From the NCBI GenBank assembly GCA_947034895.1, contig OX344765.1:13831001-13895000 (forward strand): DNA of 64,000 bases, written 5' to 3'. The stretch comes from Rhytidiadelphus loreus. Its lineage: Eukaryota; Streptophyta; Bryopsida; Hypnales; Hylocomiaceae. Position numbers and translations under genes: made by a program. The notes under the pieces were generated by a model. That model was given only the letters and a program-made list of their open reading frames with translations. It made no database searches and was not told where the DNA came from. Shown in pieces: positions 11,670 through 23,875 of this stretch. The stretch's first letter is position 1. Each line of letters opens with the position of its first letter.

Positions 11670-12147
11670 TTAAAATGACCTCCAAACAAAAGATGCTAAT
11701 TGTTGAATTATCAATCCAAATGTGAATGTCTTGCTATATTTTTGTACACAATTTGTATTCTATAAGTCAAATATAGTTCCATATATATAATTCCCCACCG
11801 GGTTCCCCACAAACCTTTAAAAGTTAATGACCAACATAAAGAAAAGTTGGATAAATAGGATTTGATTTCCTCTAAGGTAAGGATATCCATATATAATTGT
11901 AATCCTTTCCACCAAAGTTTTTCAAAATATACCAAGAAAATCAAATAAAAGATCCTATGGTTTGATTCATGAAAAAAATAACAGATGGAGATTCTAACTT
12001 GGGAATGGGATCAAGATCAAGAATGGTCAAAGGTTTAGCCCAAGAATAGGGAGGGGGTCAAGAACGCGGGTATTCTACCTTAGCCACAACTTTGAAATGC
12101 ATCATTTTTCTTTAGAGGCCACAAATAACTTTTAAGCTTTAGGATCT
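11670..12147. other. AT-rich intergenic DNA, nothing recognised
   Basis: No gene, repeat or regulatory element could be supported in this stretch. Confidence 0.5.
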
Positions 12148-12151
12148 TTAA

Positions 12152-12373
12152 CCCTTAAATGTCAAAGAGAATGTTTGGTATCCGATGGATGACAAGGAAT
12201 CCTTATAGTCAGACAAAAGTGCAACAATTTATCCTTGGAATTTTGTTGTTAAAAAGAGAGGTTCTCTACCATAGTTTGACTTCCAATGAGTGCTTTTGCT
12301 ATTTCTAAAGCCTATGATCCACATGGTAATGAAATGGGATGATTTTCAAGGTCACCCCTTTGTCCTTTAAGGG
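12152..12373. mobile_element. TTAA-type MITE, copy b
   Basis: A 222-bp element starts CCCTTAAATGTCAAAG. Its other end is the inverted CTTTGTCCTTTAAGGG (14 of 16 matching). TTAA precedes it at 12148-12151; the base pattern after it is TAAA rather than TTAA. It aligns with 1927-2166 and, inverted, with 52304-52543; shared blocks include 'gatggatgacaaggaatcc' and 'agtttgacttccaatgagtgc'. Confidence 0.75.
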
Positions 12374-13210
12374 TAAAAAACATCATCATCATTAGATATA
12401 GTTCACACTTTATTTTCAATATCCCTTTTCTAAATAAATGAACAAAACAGGTATGGTGATCATACTTTCTTTGTAATGATTGTATTTATAATTAGTATCT
12501 CAGTAAAGCAAGATACAATCATTACCAAAAAAAGAAAATCACCTTACGTGCTACTCAACTAGCCCTAGAAAAATTGTTACAAAACCAAGTAAGAGAGCAA
12601 TTGACAATACAAAGTTTCACCTTAGATATGAACACATTCACATATTTTTCTTTACAAAGTAATGTTAAAGGTAACAAGATAGTAGAGTCTCAATAAGATT
12701 AATGACATGCCAAGCCATGCCAATGGGGACAAACTGTATTTACATAGTGAGGTTGTAGTTTCACGTTCCTAGATATAACCTCCATGGTTGGATCAACCGT
12801 ACTTAGTTGTTCAAGGGTTTAAAAAGGTTTAAAAGAAAGGTACAAAAATGGTAAATGCTAAAGCAGTCCCATGTTACGACATTCTCCTCATTATTCAATA
12901 ACAAACTGGCCATTTGTACAAAAATGGGCTCCACTAAGGTTATGTTGAAACAAACAATTTGTCCAAATATTCTAGAATTGGAAGTCAAACTACCGCAAAC
13001 CTCTAAGTGAGCATTGTGCTTCAAAAGCAAGGTTGGGTCAGGCTTAACATTTAGAGCTGAAAAGTTCGAAGGAAAAAAACACGTCTCTCACTCTGAGACT
13101 ATCTACATTGGCAAGGGACCTACAATGATCAAACTACTAATTCACAGCAATCTCAAAACGACGAGGATTAATATTTTTTCCTCTCCAAACATTGCAAAGC
13201 TAGATGAAAC
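12374..13210. other. Downstream flank of the TNL gene
   Basis: This holds the 3' flank and presumably the 3' untranslated region of the minus-strand TNL. No polyadenylation signal could be placed with confidence, and no separate gene is seen. Confidence 0.45.
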
Positions 13211-16200
13211 TCACTCATCAGCTTTGATCTCTCTACCGACTGCACCTCCTAATATGCGGTATGTCTGAAATAAGGAACCCGATCTGAGGCACTGCAAATA
13301 AGAACCAAACCACTCTCGTTAATAGCTGAATCAATTATACAACATTGCAATTCACAAGTTTGAATCTTAAGCTTCAACTAAATGGATATGGACGCCACGA
13401 GCTGCTTACAACACATTAATACAGGATCACCTAAAATTTAAAATAATTCAACAATTTATGTAGCCACTACAACATTAAAGTTCATCACCTGAGGTCTTCA
13501 ACATTGAAATTATCATACAAACATTGAAACAACAATACAAATTATTATGATAATAAAAAGAATTGACAATTTTCCTACCTGGTGCGATCCATTAAATCTA
13601 CTGCGGTTTTGCCGATGCGATGCATCAAACCCTGAGTGGAATTCTTGAAGACGTTTCAATTCATCCTTTGGATGTTTCAATCTCAAACAAAAGTGGAGAC
13701 AAATCCGTCGTAAATTGCGCAATGGATCTAAGTTTGGCAACTGCTGGAGTCCCACAGAAGACTCCAAATTGAGCAGAATCAATTGAGATAACTGATCCAA
13801 TCCTAACAACTCCTTTATACAAGAGGGTAAATTAGGTAACGATAAGGTCTCCAAGGAAGTCAAGCATCCAAGAGGGCTCAGATCAAGCTTGATAAAACTA
13901 TCTCCATCCATTTTACTCCTTAGAGGGTTAATTTCAAGATACTTCAAATCCTTCATTTTTGTTGCACCTTGTAGTATCCCATCATATACACAACTTGGAA
14001 ATCGGCCAAATCGTCTAGAAGTGAGTAACAATGTTTCTAATGCCTTCAAGTTCTCCAATAAAGAAGTCCCATCTTGAGTGAAATCCAAAATATTAAAGTC
14101 ACAATCGTGGATGCCTAGAAATGTAAGATTCCAACATTGTCTCAAAAAAGGAATACGCCGCAAATCAAATCCACATAATTGAACCATACGCAGTTCTGGT
14201 AGGCACCCTTGGTTCTGATCCTTCCGCCCATAGAAATTCAGGTCACAATCCACGGCATCATCACTAGTACACAAAATCGCCGTTCTGCTCAAATCAACGA
14301 TGATTAACACACATAGATTTGGGAAACATTTCAAATCCAATTTTGAATTCAAGGTGACCTCGCACTTGTGCATGATAAGGCATTCCAAATTCGGACATTT
14401 CCACAATTGCTGACGAGGATGGCAAATCTTGGATATGTCACCAAACGAAAGCAATCTCTTTAGGACAGGATTGTATCCATTTGCATCCCTGTGACCCACC
14501 CACCACTCCTTTTCCTTGCTACCTTCCATTGAAATCACAGACCGCGCAAACTCAATATACAAATCATGTACCCTTAAAGGAGGACCAGACTCAGAAATGA
14601 GAGACTTCCGTTGTAATTCTTTCACCTACACATACCACAAGAAGGATGCATCTTCTCAATGACTTGCATAACGTGGTTGAAGGAACAATGCAAGACGCAA
14701 CACTCAAATCAAAATAACTCAATGTCACAAGCAGAAGTAACTAACATGAGAAAGATACTCACCTCGAAGTCCGCTTCAAAAGTCGAAATTCCATGCATGA
14801 CTGCTATCAAGGAAATGTCCCATTGGTACTCATCTTCCCAAGAACTCCTTAAGAATTCCATGAAACCCAAGAAAGATTTCACATAATTGAACAAAAACAC
14901 CACGTCCAAAAATATCAACTTTTGACCATCAGACAAATTGGCATAGTTCAGACCCAAAATGTCATTCACGTGTTTGGACTCTCTGGATGCCTGCACTTTC
15001 TTCTCCACCGTCAAAGCTTTTTTCCATTTCATGATATCGTTCTTATCAACATCATGGAAGAAGGTTCCCAAAGCCCTCAACACCAATGGATGATATTGTT
15101 GCGCATCATAGCCATCATCAAGGAATTGGCAGTCCCGAACACACGCCTTAACAATGTCATATTCATCAGGTTGAAGAGGGGATGACATTTTCTGGGGAAT
15201 AGCCACTGAAAGGAACAATTCTTCAGCTTCTTGCTCCTCCAACCTTGGAATGGGCTTGCAATATTTGACTTCTCGAAGAACAGATTCCAAAATCGATCGA
15301 CTCCTGGATGTAACCATTACCTTGCTACCGCATGCAAGTAAGGACTTAATAAAACTCCGTGCTTCATCTCGAGAGTCTTCAGAATCTCCAACATTATCCA
15401 CGGCAAGGAACGCTGGTGGTTGACTCTTCAATCGGTCTTGCAAGCACTTCAAACCCTGCATCACAGTTCACCGATATCAATTGCAAAATTAGCTTCCAAG
15501 CTAGCAATGCTATCAAGAAAAATATGTTCCTATTCACAAGAAAACTGATAAGATTATTCAAAAGTTCCGTAAATGATGCACTTGTGAAGTAATGTAAAAA
15601 GAAACTGCTCATGCACTAATCCTCAGAATAATGGAAATTTTCGACAAGATTTCATATAGATGACCCGTTGCAACATCTCATACCTGAGATTCTCGAGTGA
15701 TACTCTTCAGAACGCTCTCGTTAAGTCGTCCAAGTTCCAGTATGACATGCTTTAACCTCGCAATCCGTTCGTATTTCGTATCACTCTGTAGCTCCACATG
15801 ACATACCCGACCACGAAATTTCATCTGATAAAAACTGCACAGAGCCTCACATAGAGTGGTCTTCCCTACACCACCCATGCCATAGAGTCCGAGATACGAG
15901 CACCCAGGTTTGCAAACGTCATTCGTAAGCATCCCTTCCTCAAACAATGAGGATGCTTTCTGCACATCACCAACATTATCTAGTGAGTCGTACATAAATT
16001 TTCAAACCATGTAAGAACAGTTTTAAGGCATCTATATTGAAGAAACTACCCTGCTATCTTTGTCAAATTCAAAGTGAACACCCTTGACGTACCTCACACA
16101 GGCGCTGATATCCTCGTATACCATCAATATTATACTTCATCATGGGAGGGATGATTTCACAAATCTCATCCACCACTGCTCGTATGTATTTTCCTTCCGA

Positions 16201-17692
16201 AGTCCCATACTCACTAAACTCTAAACCATTGAATGGCTGCAAGTCGGTGACAACTTTGTTAAGCAGCTTTGGAAAATCATCAGGTATAATCTCGTCCAAT
16301 TCAACAAGCTCTGTCAGAGACTTCCTTCTTTCAGTCTCAACATCCTTCGATTTCATCAAGTCCTCCACCCCTTTACTCCACAAGTCAATCTCCTGGGCAG
16401 GAATCTTTCCATCTGCAGCCAACTTCTTCCAAGACTCCATCCATTTCTCCGGTACAAGGTCACTTGGCTGGAGCTTGTAGAAAAGGGGGAGCAATTTCAT
16501 TTCTGGATTCTTCATCTCTCTGGCCTTCACAAAAGCAGCCAACTCCAACATGGGCCATTTGGAAGTCAAATATCCCTCAGACAACACAATCACTGCCAAC
16601 AAGCATTGCTCGGCAGCCTTGAAAACATGGGGAGGAAATCTCTCTCCTTTTGGTAAACTGTCAGAATTTTGATCAAAGAAAGGAGAGTGGTGCGAGCGTT
16701 CCAACTCCTCGCAAAGCCGCTCCACAAAAGGCTTATCATATCCACTATGGCTCAAAAAAATGGTGTGCTTCGGAAGGACGTCTGGAGGCCATCTGCACAA
16801 ATCAACATCTAATATAAGGACAGAATAAAGAATGGACAAGATACCTTTGGAAACATGGAAGCTCAATAGGACTATTGGATTAAATGCTAGATTTTACTCT
16901 TCAAACAAGAACATCCAAGGCTATACTTCGGGGTTCATCACAGGGCTCACATTAAAGACAACACTAAGGATTGTAACCATCATCTTCTTCTCAAACAAGG
17001 GAGCAAAGCTGTGTTGACGAGTCAACACATGACAACAAAAGGTCTCCAGTTTATCAAACATAACCTCAAGTCCAAACCTACTAAGCTAGGAGGCAAGGTG
17101 GGTCTTGTTTTAGAGTTTGTTTTCATGACCTTAGGAACATCAGGCATTACCGAACATATTGTCAAAGTTGAGGACTCAGGCCATTGGATCTTATACTGCA
17201 CACAATCCGAAGACTCTTGAATATTTCATAGATAGCCATGCCGCTCTCACAAGATTACCTCCCTCTTGAGTTTTAATGGGAAATCAAATGTGTATCAAAC
17301 TTCGCATCTTTAGAGGTGAAACATTGTACTTTTATGCGTGCTCTCCGACGATTGAAATTAACAATCACATGAAATGCTTCAGAACCTCAACAACCAAACA
17401 AATCCCTGAGTGCAACCTATTTTCTAGCAAGTACACAATAGAAGGCCAACGTTTTAACAGCAACAACAGTTCGCGGGTTACAAAGGCAATCAACATACAA
17501 TTTCCACCAAGCAGTGACTTCTTCTCACCAAGTATCGCTGAACAGAGCAGATCAAATATACCAGATCCTGCTATGAGGGTACTGCAACAAGGAGGAAGGT
17601 ACAATGCAAGCTAGGAATCAGGAATCCAAATCTGAAAATTAGAAAAATTACCGCTCGCCAGAAGATGATGCCTCCCAAGCACGCTTTGGCAT
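13211..17692 (-). CDS. TIR-NB-LRR (TNL) intracellular immune receptor, six coding exons
   Basis: A plant NLR receptor that would sense pathogen effectors in the cytoplasm. The exons, read on the minus strand, are 17692-17652, 16792-16093, 15959-15684, 15455-14763, 14625-13579 and 13264-13211. All five introns are GT-AG and the phases agree, giving 936 residues. The start is the ATG at 17692: its 41-nt exon ends in phase 2 and joins the acceptor before TGG at 16792. TIR is at about residues 22-185, with the putative catalytic Glu97 (KWPMLELAAF). NB-ARC has the P-loop GMGGVGKTT (274-282), kinase 2 AFLAVDNV (354-361), RNBS-B KVMVTSRSR (384-392), GLPL-like HPLVLRALG and VHD instead of MHD (589-591). 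Irregular leucine-rich repeats fill about 640-905. Kinase 2 has Asp-Asn rather than the common Asp-Asp. If intron 5 is retained, the protein would instead end in a hydrophobic tail (ILFIIIIICIVV). Exon 3's acceptor has a weak pyrimidine tract and is the least certain junction. Confidence 0.9.
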
Positions 17693-18440
17693 GGTGCCTT
17701 TGGAAGGGCATCCAGAGACACTAAACCTGATTCGTATGTACACTTCCTGACATTGTTGCTCTAAGCCTTGCTCTGAAATGAGGACGAGACCTTCATCGTC
17801 GACAGGAAAACGAACGGATGACTAGCCTGAACATGTTACTTCGATGCAACATCAAATATTCTCATAAATAAGGTCGACGCTTCCTGGATGATGTTGTGTC
17901 GCCGAATGAAATAAAGGAAAAAGAGCTTCTGCACTAGAATAGCACGTCCAACATGTCAATAATTAGTCACCAAGACTTACATGGGAAATGTCAGACCAGT
18001 TATCTGTCGGAAGCCACCTCAGCTAGAATTACTCCAACAAAAAATTCCACAATTAATGTACCAGGTAACAAGAAGGTTCAAAAACAAAAACAAAAAATCA
18101 TGAAAATCAAGTATCAAAATCCACAATGCATAGACAAAAGCCCACAATCTCTTCTACTTCAGAAAACGGGAGGTCTAGAATATTATTAAACTGCACAAAT
18201 CCATTAAAAGCTACTTCGGGGACAACCCTGTTCCAAATTCACTCATTAGAATCTACACGCCAAATGACTAAATCGAGAGCTTCACAACGCAAAAGAGAGC
18301 AAAGTTTCCAAAGCAGAGCAAAAGAGTGAATTGCACTTACAGGTGTTTCAGGATCTTCATCTAGAGTCTCATGCAAGCGCCATTATAGAAATATAGGTAA
18401 CGACCATAGCTGAGAAGGGTCCACCGACATATTCCAATGA
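17693..18440 (-). other. Spliced 5' leader of the complete TNL
   Basis: Upstream of the start codon, the first coding exon extends to an acceptor (CATTTCAG) at 17773/17772. A 42-nt mini-exon lies at 17981-18022, with a GTAAGT donor identical to copy B, and a further leader exon ends at the donor CACCT|GTAAG (18341/18340). Both copies contain a short upstream ORF in the last leader segment (about 8-10 codons, starting MSG). The transcription start is not determined. The exon structure rests on splice-site conservation between the duplicates, not on transcripts. Confidence 0.5.
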
Positions 18441-19194
18441 AGAAGCTCATCAAGTGGATAGGTTCAATGGAGTCATAAAGTACGGATCATAGCAGGTATG
18501 GTGAATAAAATAAACCGTCACTCACCCCCAAGTCATTCCATTCCTGAAGAAATGCACCAATCAGTAATCCTAAACCCAGGCAAACCCCACGAAGTCGTAT
18601 TCGCTCCTACTGTACACTCCCTGGTGAAATCCTCAACAACACAAATGCCGCATCAAGATGTTCGAACAGTTGCAAGTATGGAAGAAAAATGAGCCACCAG
18701 TCCCGCCGCCATTCGCCGCGCTCTCAATTCTAATTCAAGTCTGCACCAAAACTGAGGAAAAAGTAGGATTACCAACCACGACCGGAGAACGACCCTGAAA
18801 GGATGCCTGCTTCATTGACAAAAACAGTAGTTTCGTCTACAAGAGTGAGGTCTAGCTAGCGATCAAAAGCTTCAGTGAATTCAAACAATGAATCCTGAGA
18901 AAAATAGGAGAAGTATCGTTTCAGCATTGGCGCTCACCAGTCTCCTCCCGTGCTGCCACCCAAGCGAGGAGTTTTGTTCAAATCTGTACTGAAATGAAAG
19001 AAGGACCATTCAGCAAGCATTCAGAGATTAGTTCGCAGAGCAGAATTCTGCTGGCTTGCGAAAGCTTCATACCCTGGACTTGGATGAACAAACGAAGAGC
19101 CCACTCCACTCATGCTCCACTCAAACCCAGGTTTGGACGTCTGTCCCAGGTCCGTAGGGGTCAGAGGCCCCACCCATGCGTGAGCGGTCCCTTA

Positions 19195-19448
19195 GAGCAT
19201 CCCCACCAGTGAGTTCTGCATCCCTAAAGTTTTAGGGAGAGGTCCTCATATGCAAATAGAGATACAGAAATTTCATCGCACCAACCTTTATCCAAAACCT
19301 GTATCTCTAAAATATTCAGATTTCTGTAAAACTCTTCTCCAGTTCTGTATCCAGAGGTTCATATGGAGAACTCGGGAGGTCTCATCCCTACTTGAGGTCC
19401 CAAGCTCAATAAACAGATAGAGAAACGGAAGAGCTGGTGGGGATGCTC
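19195..19448. mobile_element. Tourist-like (PIF/Harbinger) MITE, 254 bp
   Basis: The element has perfect 15-bp terminal inverted repeats, GAGCATCCCCACCAG and CTGGTGGGGATGCTC. It is flanked by the 3-bp duplication TTA at 19192-19194 and 19449-19451. The orthologous position in copy B (near 1852-1856) has a single TTA, giving a clear empty site. This TIR type and a TWA target are known for plant Tourist/PIF MITEs. It sits upstream of the TNL start, in putative promoter or leader sequence. Confidence 0.92.
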
Positions 19449-19510
19449 TTAAGAAATTGCCCAAGCCACTCAACTGTGGACTCAACAGTGGAGGGCCCAC
19501 AAGTCTTCTC

Positions 19511-20818
19511 TAAGGAGTTTAACTTAGATTTAGGAGAATCCAGTGGGGTTTGTTTTCATTTTGGAGAAGTAGCCAGTTGTTTCTTCAATAGTCAAGTCAT
19601 ACTTGGTGATATCTAGGTAAAATTTGGTTAGTGGTCTCAAAATACATCAGTAATACGACTCTTTTCACCTAAAAAAATGAAAACATCCTTTCACAAAAAA
19701 TAACCAACATCTCTTGTTTGTAGTCAATTGGCAAAAAATCGTGCATAAAAAAAGGCAGTGGGAGAAGCTACCAACTACAAATTTTTCAACGGAATATGCT
19801 ACTTTATTTCACCTTAGGAGGTCAATATTTTTTGATATTTTGCCAAAATCAAAAGAGTCTAAGTTTCATCAAATTGTGAATGTTAGGGTACCATGGGTAC
19901 CACCCAAGTTGAATTCTAGACAATTTGTTTAGAATGCAGAAAATCTTAGAGACTTAGCTCTTACTGTCACGGTGATTAGTTTCAATTTGCAACCCTTCAC
20001 TTCTAATTTTCTCTAGTCATTGAATTGTATACGACATTACTCAAATCACCTCTTTCCTTCAAAAGATTTTTATTAAAATTTTACTAATATTTCCTTTAGT
20101 CTTCTAGTTAGTGGCAATGCTTATTTGCACTGCTAGATGCTAAGGAGTTCTCCTTCTTGTTGTATAAAGTTGTTTATCTTGTTTTATGTGATTATTGACA
20201 TAACCAGGATGTGAAGAAGAATGCCAATCAATTTGCTGGGGACGACAAAATTTGTTGGCTTTGACATGGAGTCTTCAATATGTCATTAAGACAAAAATAT
20301 TCTAACTATGTTGGGGACTCAATCCCAATCTCCTTTGTGAACATATATTAACGATTGCATGCAAGTCTTCTATTCATTTGCTTTGGTTAGACTTCTTAGC
20401 ATGCCGTGAAAACATATATAGCTTGGCTAACGGCCTATGGCCATTGACCTTTGAATGAAAATGGGGGTGGATTGCTTGCAATTACTTCCAATGGAGTGGT
20501 CTCCACATCCCACAATAAGACTACTTACAAAAGATTTGATTGCAACACATTTAACTTTTGCACTCAAAAGATATCTCTTTAAGACAGTTTAGTAGACCTC
20601 CCTAAAATAACACTCCTACATATGTTAAAATGTTTGAAACAACACCAATAATGTCCTTTTCCTTAATTGCAAATGTTGTGATTGGCCCCTCTTAATTTCC
20701 TTTCTGCATCCATTCTTTAAGGTTTGAAACTGGCTATTAAACCCATGATTGAGTGTTTTTTAGAAATCATGTTTTTCTTTCATTTATTCTCTATGGAACG
20801 GATGTCTATCATGAGAAT
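19511..20818. other. Intergenic DNA, nothing recognised
   Basis: AT-rich sequence without a supported gene. Short frames such as 19714-19932 on the plus strand show no recognisable domain. Confidence 0.55.
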
Positions 20819-21103
20819 CATTACATGTTTTTTGGCCTTTATAGAAGGTTGCAAGTATTCCCTATACATGTTCCCCTACATTCTGTTGTATTCCCAAACC
20901 CTGGGAACTCTGCCGTAGCAGCCTGTTGATGTGGCATGGTGAGTGCCACATCAAATAATAATAATAATTAATGTTTTAAAATTTAAAAAATTTAAAATTA
21001 ATTAATTTTTTAATAATTTTTTATTTCACACAACACAGGTTGGTTTCTAGCAACGAGAACTAGCCTGAAACGGCCCTCCTAGCAGGCCAAAAAACATGTA
21101 ATG
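20819..21103. mobile_element. CATTA...TAATG terminal-inverted-repeat element, copy 2 (diverged)
   Basis: Perfect 19-bp inverted ends (CATTACATGTTTTTTGGCC and its complement) bound a 285-bp element. Near its right end it keeps 'cctgaaacggccctc', also found in the copies at 10136 and 54630; the middle is diverged and AT-rich. Confidence 0.75.
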
Positions 21104-21777
21104 GATGTATTAATGAAATCATTGACTTCTTTTTGCCTAATTTGTTAGGAAGCCTATATTTTGTAATGCGACTATTTCGTTGGTGAGTATTCATGTGTGT
21201 GACTAACTTCAAGTGAGCACTACTCTAATTTAGAACCCGTAGTGGTCTTCAAAGCAATCTACTACTATTAATTGTGCATTGGTAGAGCTCACTGAGTATG
21301 ATAAATGTACTCAACAAACCACCTATATTATGAAGGACCGTTGTTTGTGAAAAAGGAAGACAATTGGGTATTCAATCCAATGTGTTTCACCTTTAGATGT
21401 AGCTTAATTGGTGCATTGCTTGCCTTTTTAACTTGATTTCAATGCTTGAGGTAAAGTTGAACTGGGTACATTGCTAATCAACTAGGTGAAACAAAACATG
21501 CCAATGTATAAGTTAGGTTATATTCTCAATTACAGTTGACCACGGATGACGGGGGGATAATAATGTGGCATTGGATCAGAATAGTAGACTAAGGGCAAAT
21601 GAATGCTTCTTGATTATTTGTAGAAGCAGACTTGAAGTGGTGAAGTCTTTGTCTTTGTTTCAATCCCTAGATTCTTATGAAAATTCCAATTCTGACTCTA
21701 CAACCATTTGTGTGTTAGTTGAGCAATAGCCAAAAATTTCTATTTCTTTAATCTAGATAGATTATTGCCTAGGGTAA
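21104..21777. other. Intergenic DNA left of the CACTA element
   Basis: No gene or repeat was recognised. The last three bases before the CACTA element (21778-21780, GCT) are its target duplication. Confidence 0.5.
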
Positions 21778-23875
21778 GCTCACTACAAGAAACCCGTGTT
21801 TTCTGTGGTGTTATGAAGAAATGGGTCATGTTTTCATTGACATCAATGTGTCACAAATTCTAAGCCTATGGGAGGCAAATTTTTGCTAATGTTGGAAAAG
21901 ACATGGGGACGTTAGAGCAAAAACAGGTGGATGACACAAGGGACGTCACTAGTAGAAAACTATGTTTGAAACCATGTTCGGTTGCAGTATTTTCATGTTA
22001 GATCGCGAATTCTGAGACAATAAAAGGTTCACGTGTTGGGTACACATTGTAAATTATGTTAGAACTTACAAAATATGTTTAGTGCATAACTAGGATATGA
22101 TACATTACTGACATTGTTCTTCATTCATGTTAGAAGTAACGCAGTTTGTATCCACAACAAGAGGGTGGAATGATGTCGCACATGTGGGCATTGTAGCATT
22201 TAATGTAGATTGGGATATGTGGCATTACACGAAGTACACAGAATGTATTCACACTTATAGTGGATGGAGTGAAGTTTGACTGTGAAGTGCATTTATTGAT
22301 AGTGGCCCACCTTTTCGTGAACGGCACTAATTGTAAATGAAGATTGTACATTCAAATGGATGGATGTGTTCATGTCGTTAGCAGCCATGGATGAAGTTTT
22401 TGTGTGATGGCATTTTCGGAGGATGTATGATCTACAGGACAGGTGATGAAATCCTATTGCTTATCATGTCTTGAAAAACAGAAAGCACATGTTTCCTGTA
22501 ACATGTATTTGTTCTAGTGAACACAGGACGATATTCAGAGACTGTTAATGGCAACGCAGATGTTGGTGTTTCGTAGAATCACTGACAAGTATAAACAGAT
22601 TACGGATTGCTATTCGTATTCTTGCGTTGAAGATGCACATCTTACATGACGTGAAAAGTAAAATGAGCTTAATTGCCATTCAAAGATTCATTATACTCAC
22701 AAAATTGGACTTCCAAGTGAATGCGTAAAATGCACATGTTTTTATAGGGTGTGTATACGTTGACTAGTTCTGGAATTTAAAGACCACATTACTAGCTTGG
22801 GTGTGCCATGATGAATACAAAATGATATGCGCAGTTGGAGAAGTAGTACTCACTTGCAGTGACCATGAATACATTGGTATATGTTGTGACCCAAATTTCT
22901 ATTTGCAACACGTGTCGTTGTTTAGGTTTGTAAAGTGAGGGCAGTTTGTTTCTACAAAGAAGTGTAGACATCATTAGAAGGTAGTCGTATTCATATATGT
23001 ATACGTTATGTTCACATGGCATTGCCGAATGCAACATGCACTGTCCCTATGTACAATCCATACTTCAGTATAGAAGAAGGCAAATGTGTTCTTGCACACA
23101 TGTATATGAATATTACAATCATTGACAAACCACCAACAAAACTAGAAGCGAGCATACGATTGTAATTATAGATAAGAAGATAGCAAAATATTTTGAATGA
23201 ACAACTTGCTATATGAAAGGTTGTGTACACTACCAAGTAAATTGCTCCAGTATTTCATCCAGTGATGACACTTTAGAGGTTCAGACATAGACACTGCGGC
23301 AATGGAAGACTATTCCTCTACAAACCCTATTTAGGTGCTTGTTTGTAAACGTTGAACTTCAAGTTGTCCGCATTGTACCTCCTACTATACTTCGCACTAC
23401 ACAAGAACAACACAAATCGTGGGAAGGTGTAAAAAACTTATATCACCTTCTATGTCGGCCCTCGTGTCTTCTGAACAATGGACAAGGCTTGCATGTCATG
23501 TCTTCTTTGTGGAATATGACATCAGATTAGGCTTCCAGCAACTTCCTTTTTTTAGAAGTCCTACCTTGCACATGTACTGCATTTGCATACTGCAATCCAT
23601 GAATCACATGTAAGTACTTGTTTGTTAAGGATAGGAGTGCATGACTTTTTCACCAATTGAGAGGATGTTTTTCTAGTGTCAGTACTTCTGAAACATTGCA
23701 ATAGAAGCCAACGTGGGATCGATGGTGCATGCAGTACAAAAATAAAGAAGGGTAGCAAAAGTTTTCCAATCACAAAATAGATACATAGAAAACAATATAA
23801 CTACAATGTCCCAATTACAGTAGTGTTTGCGTACGTTCACCTTTGTTGAATTCTTATTTGCAGTTGTCATGCACA

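Larger units (their letters stand above)
17508..19510. repeat. Duplicated TNL 5' region, copy A
   Basis: This is homologous to 1-1905. It covers the distal part of TNL intron 1, the first coding exon, the leader exons and putative promoter. It differs from copy B by the MITE at 19195-19448, a roughly 110-bp segment near 18623-18780 that is absent in copy B, and an upstream segment deletion. The two copies mark a tandem duplication of a whole TNL gene unit. Confidence 0.93.

Noticed and set aside
16142..16480. 112-codon plus-strand frame opposite the TNL TIR exon
   Set aside because: It is a shadow of exon 2 of the TNL on the other strand.
18341..18440. Leader exon of the TNL as protein-coding (frame ETLDEDPETP / DTIDEDPGTP)
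   Set aside because: The only ATG (MALD...) in copy B is out of frame in copy A because of a 4-bp difference, so translation is not conserved.
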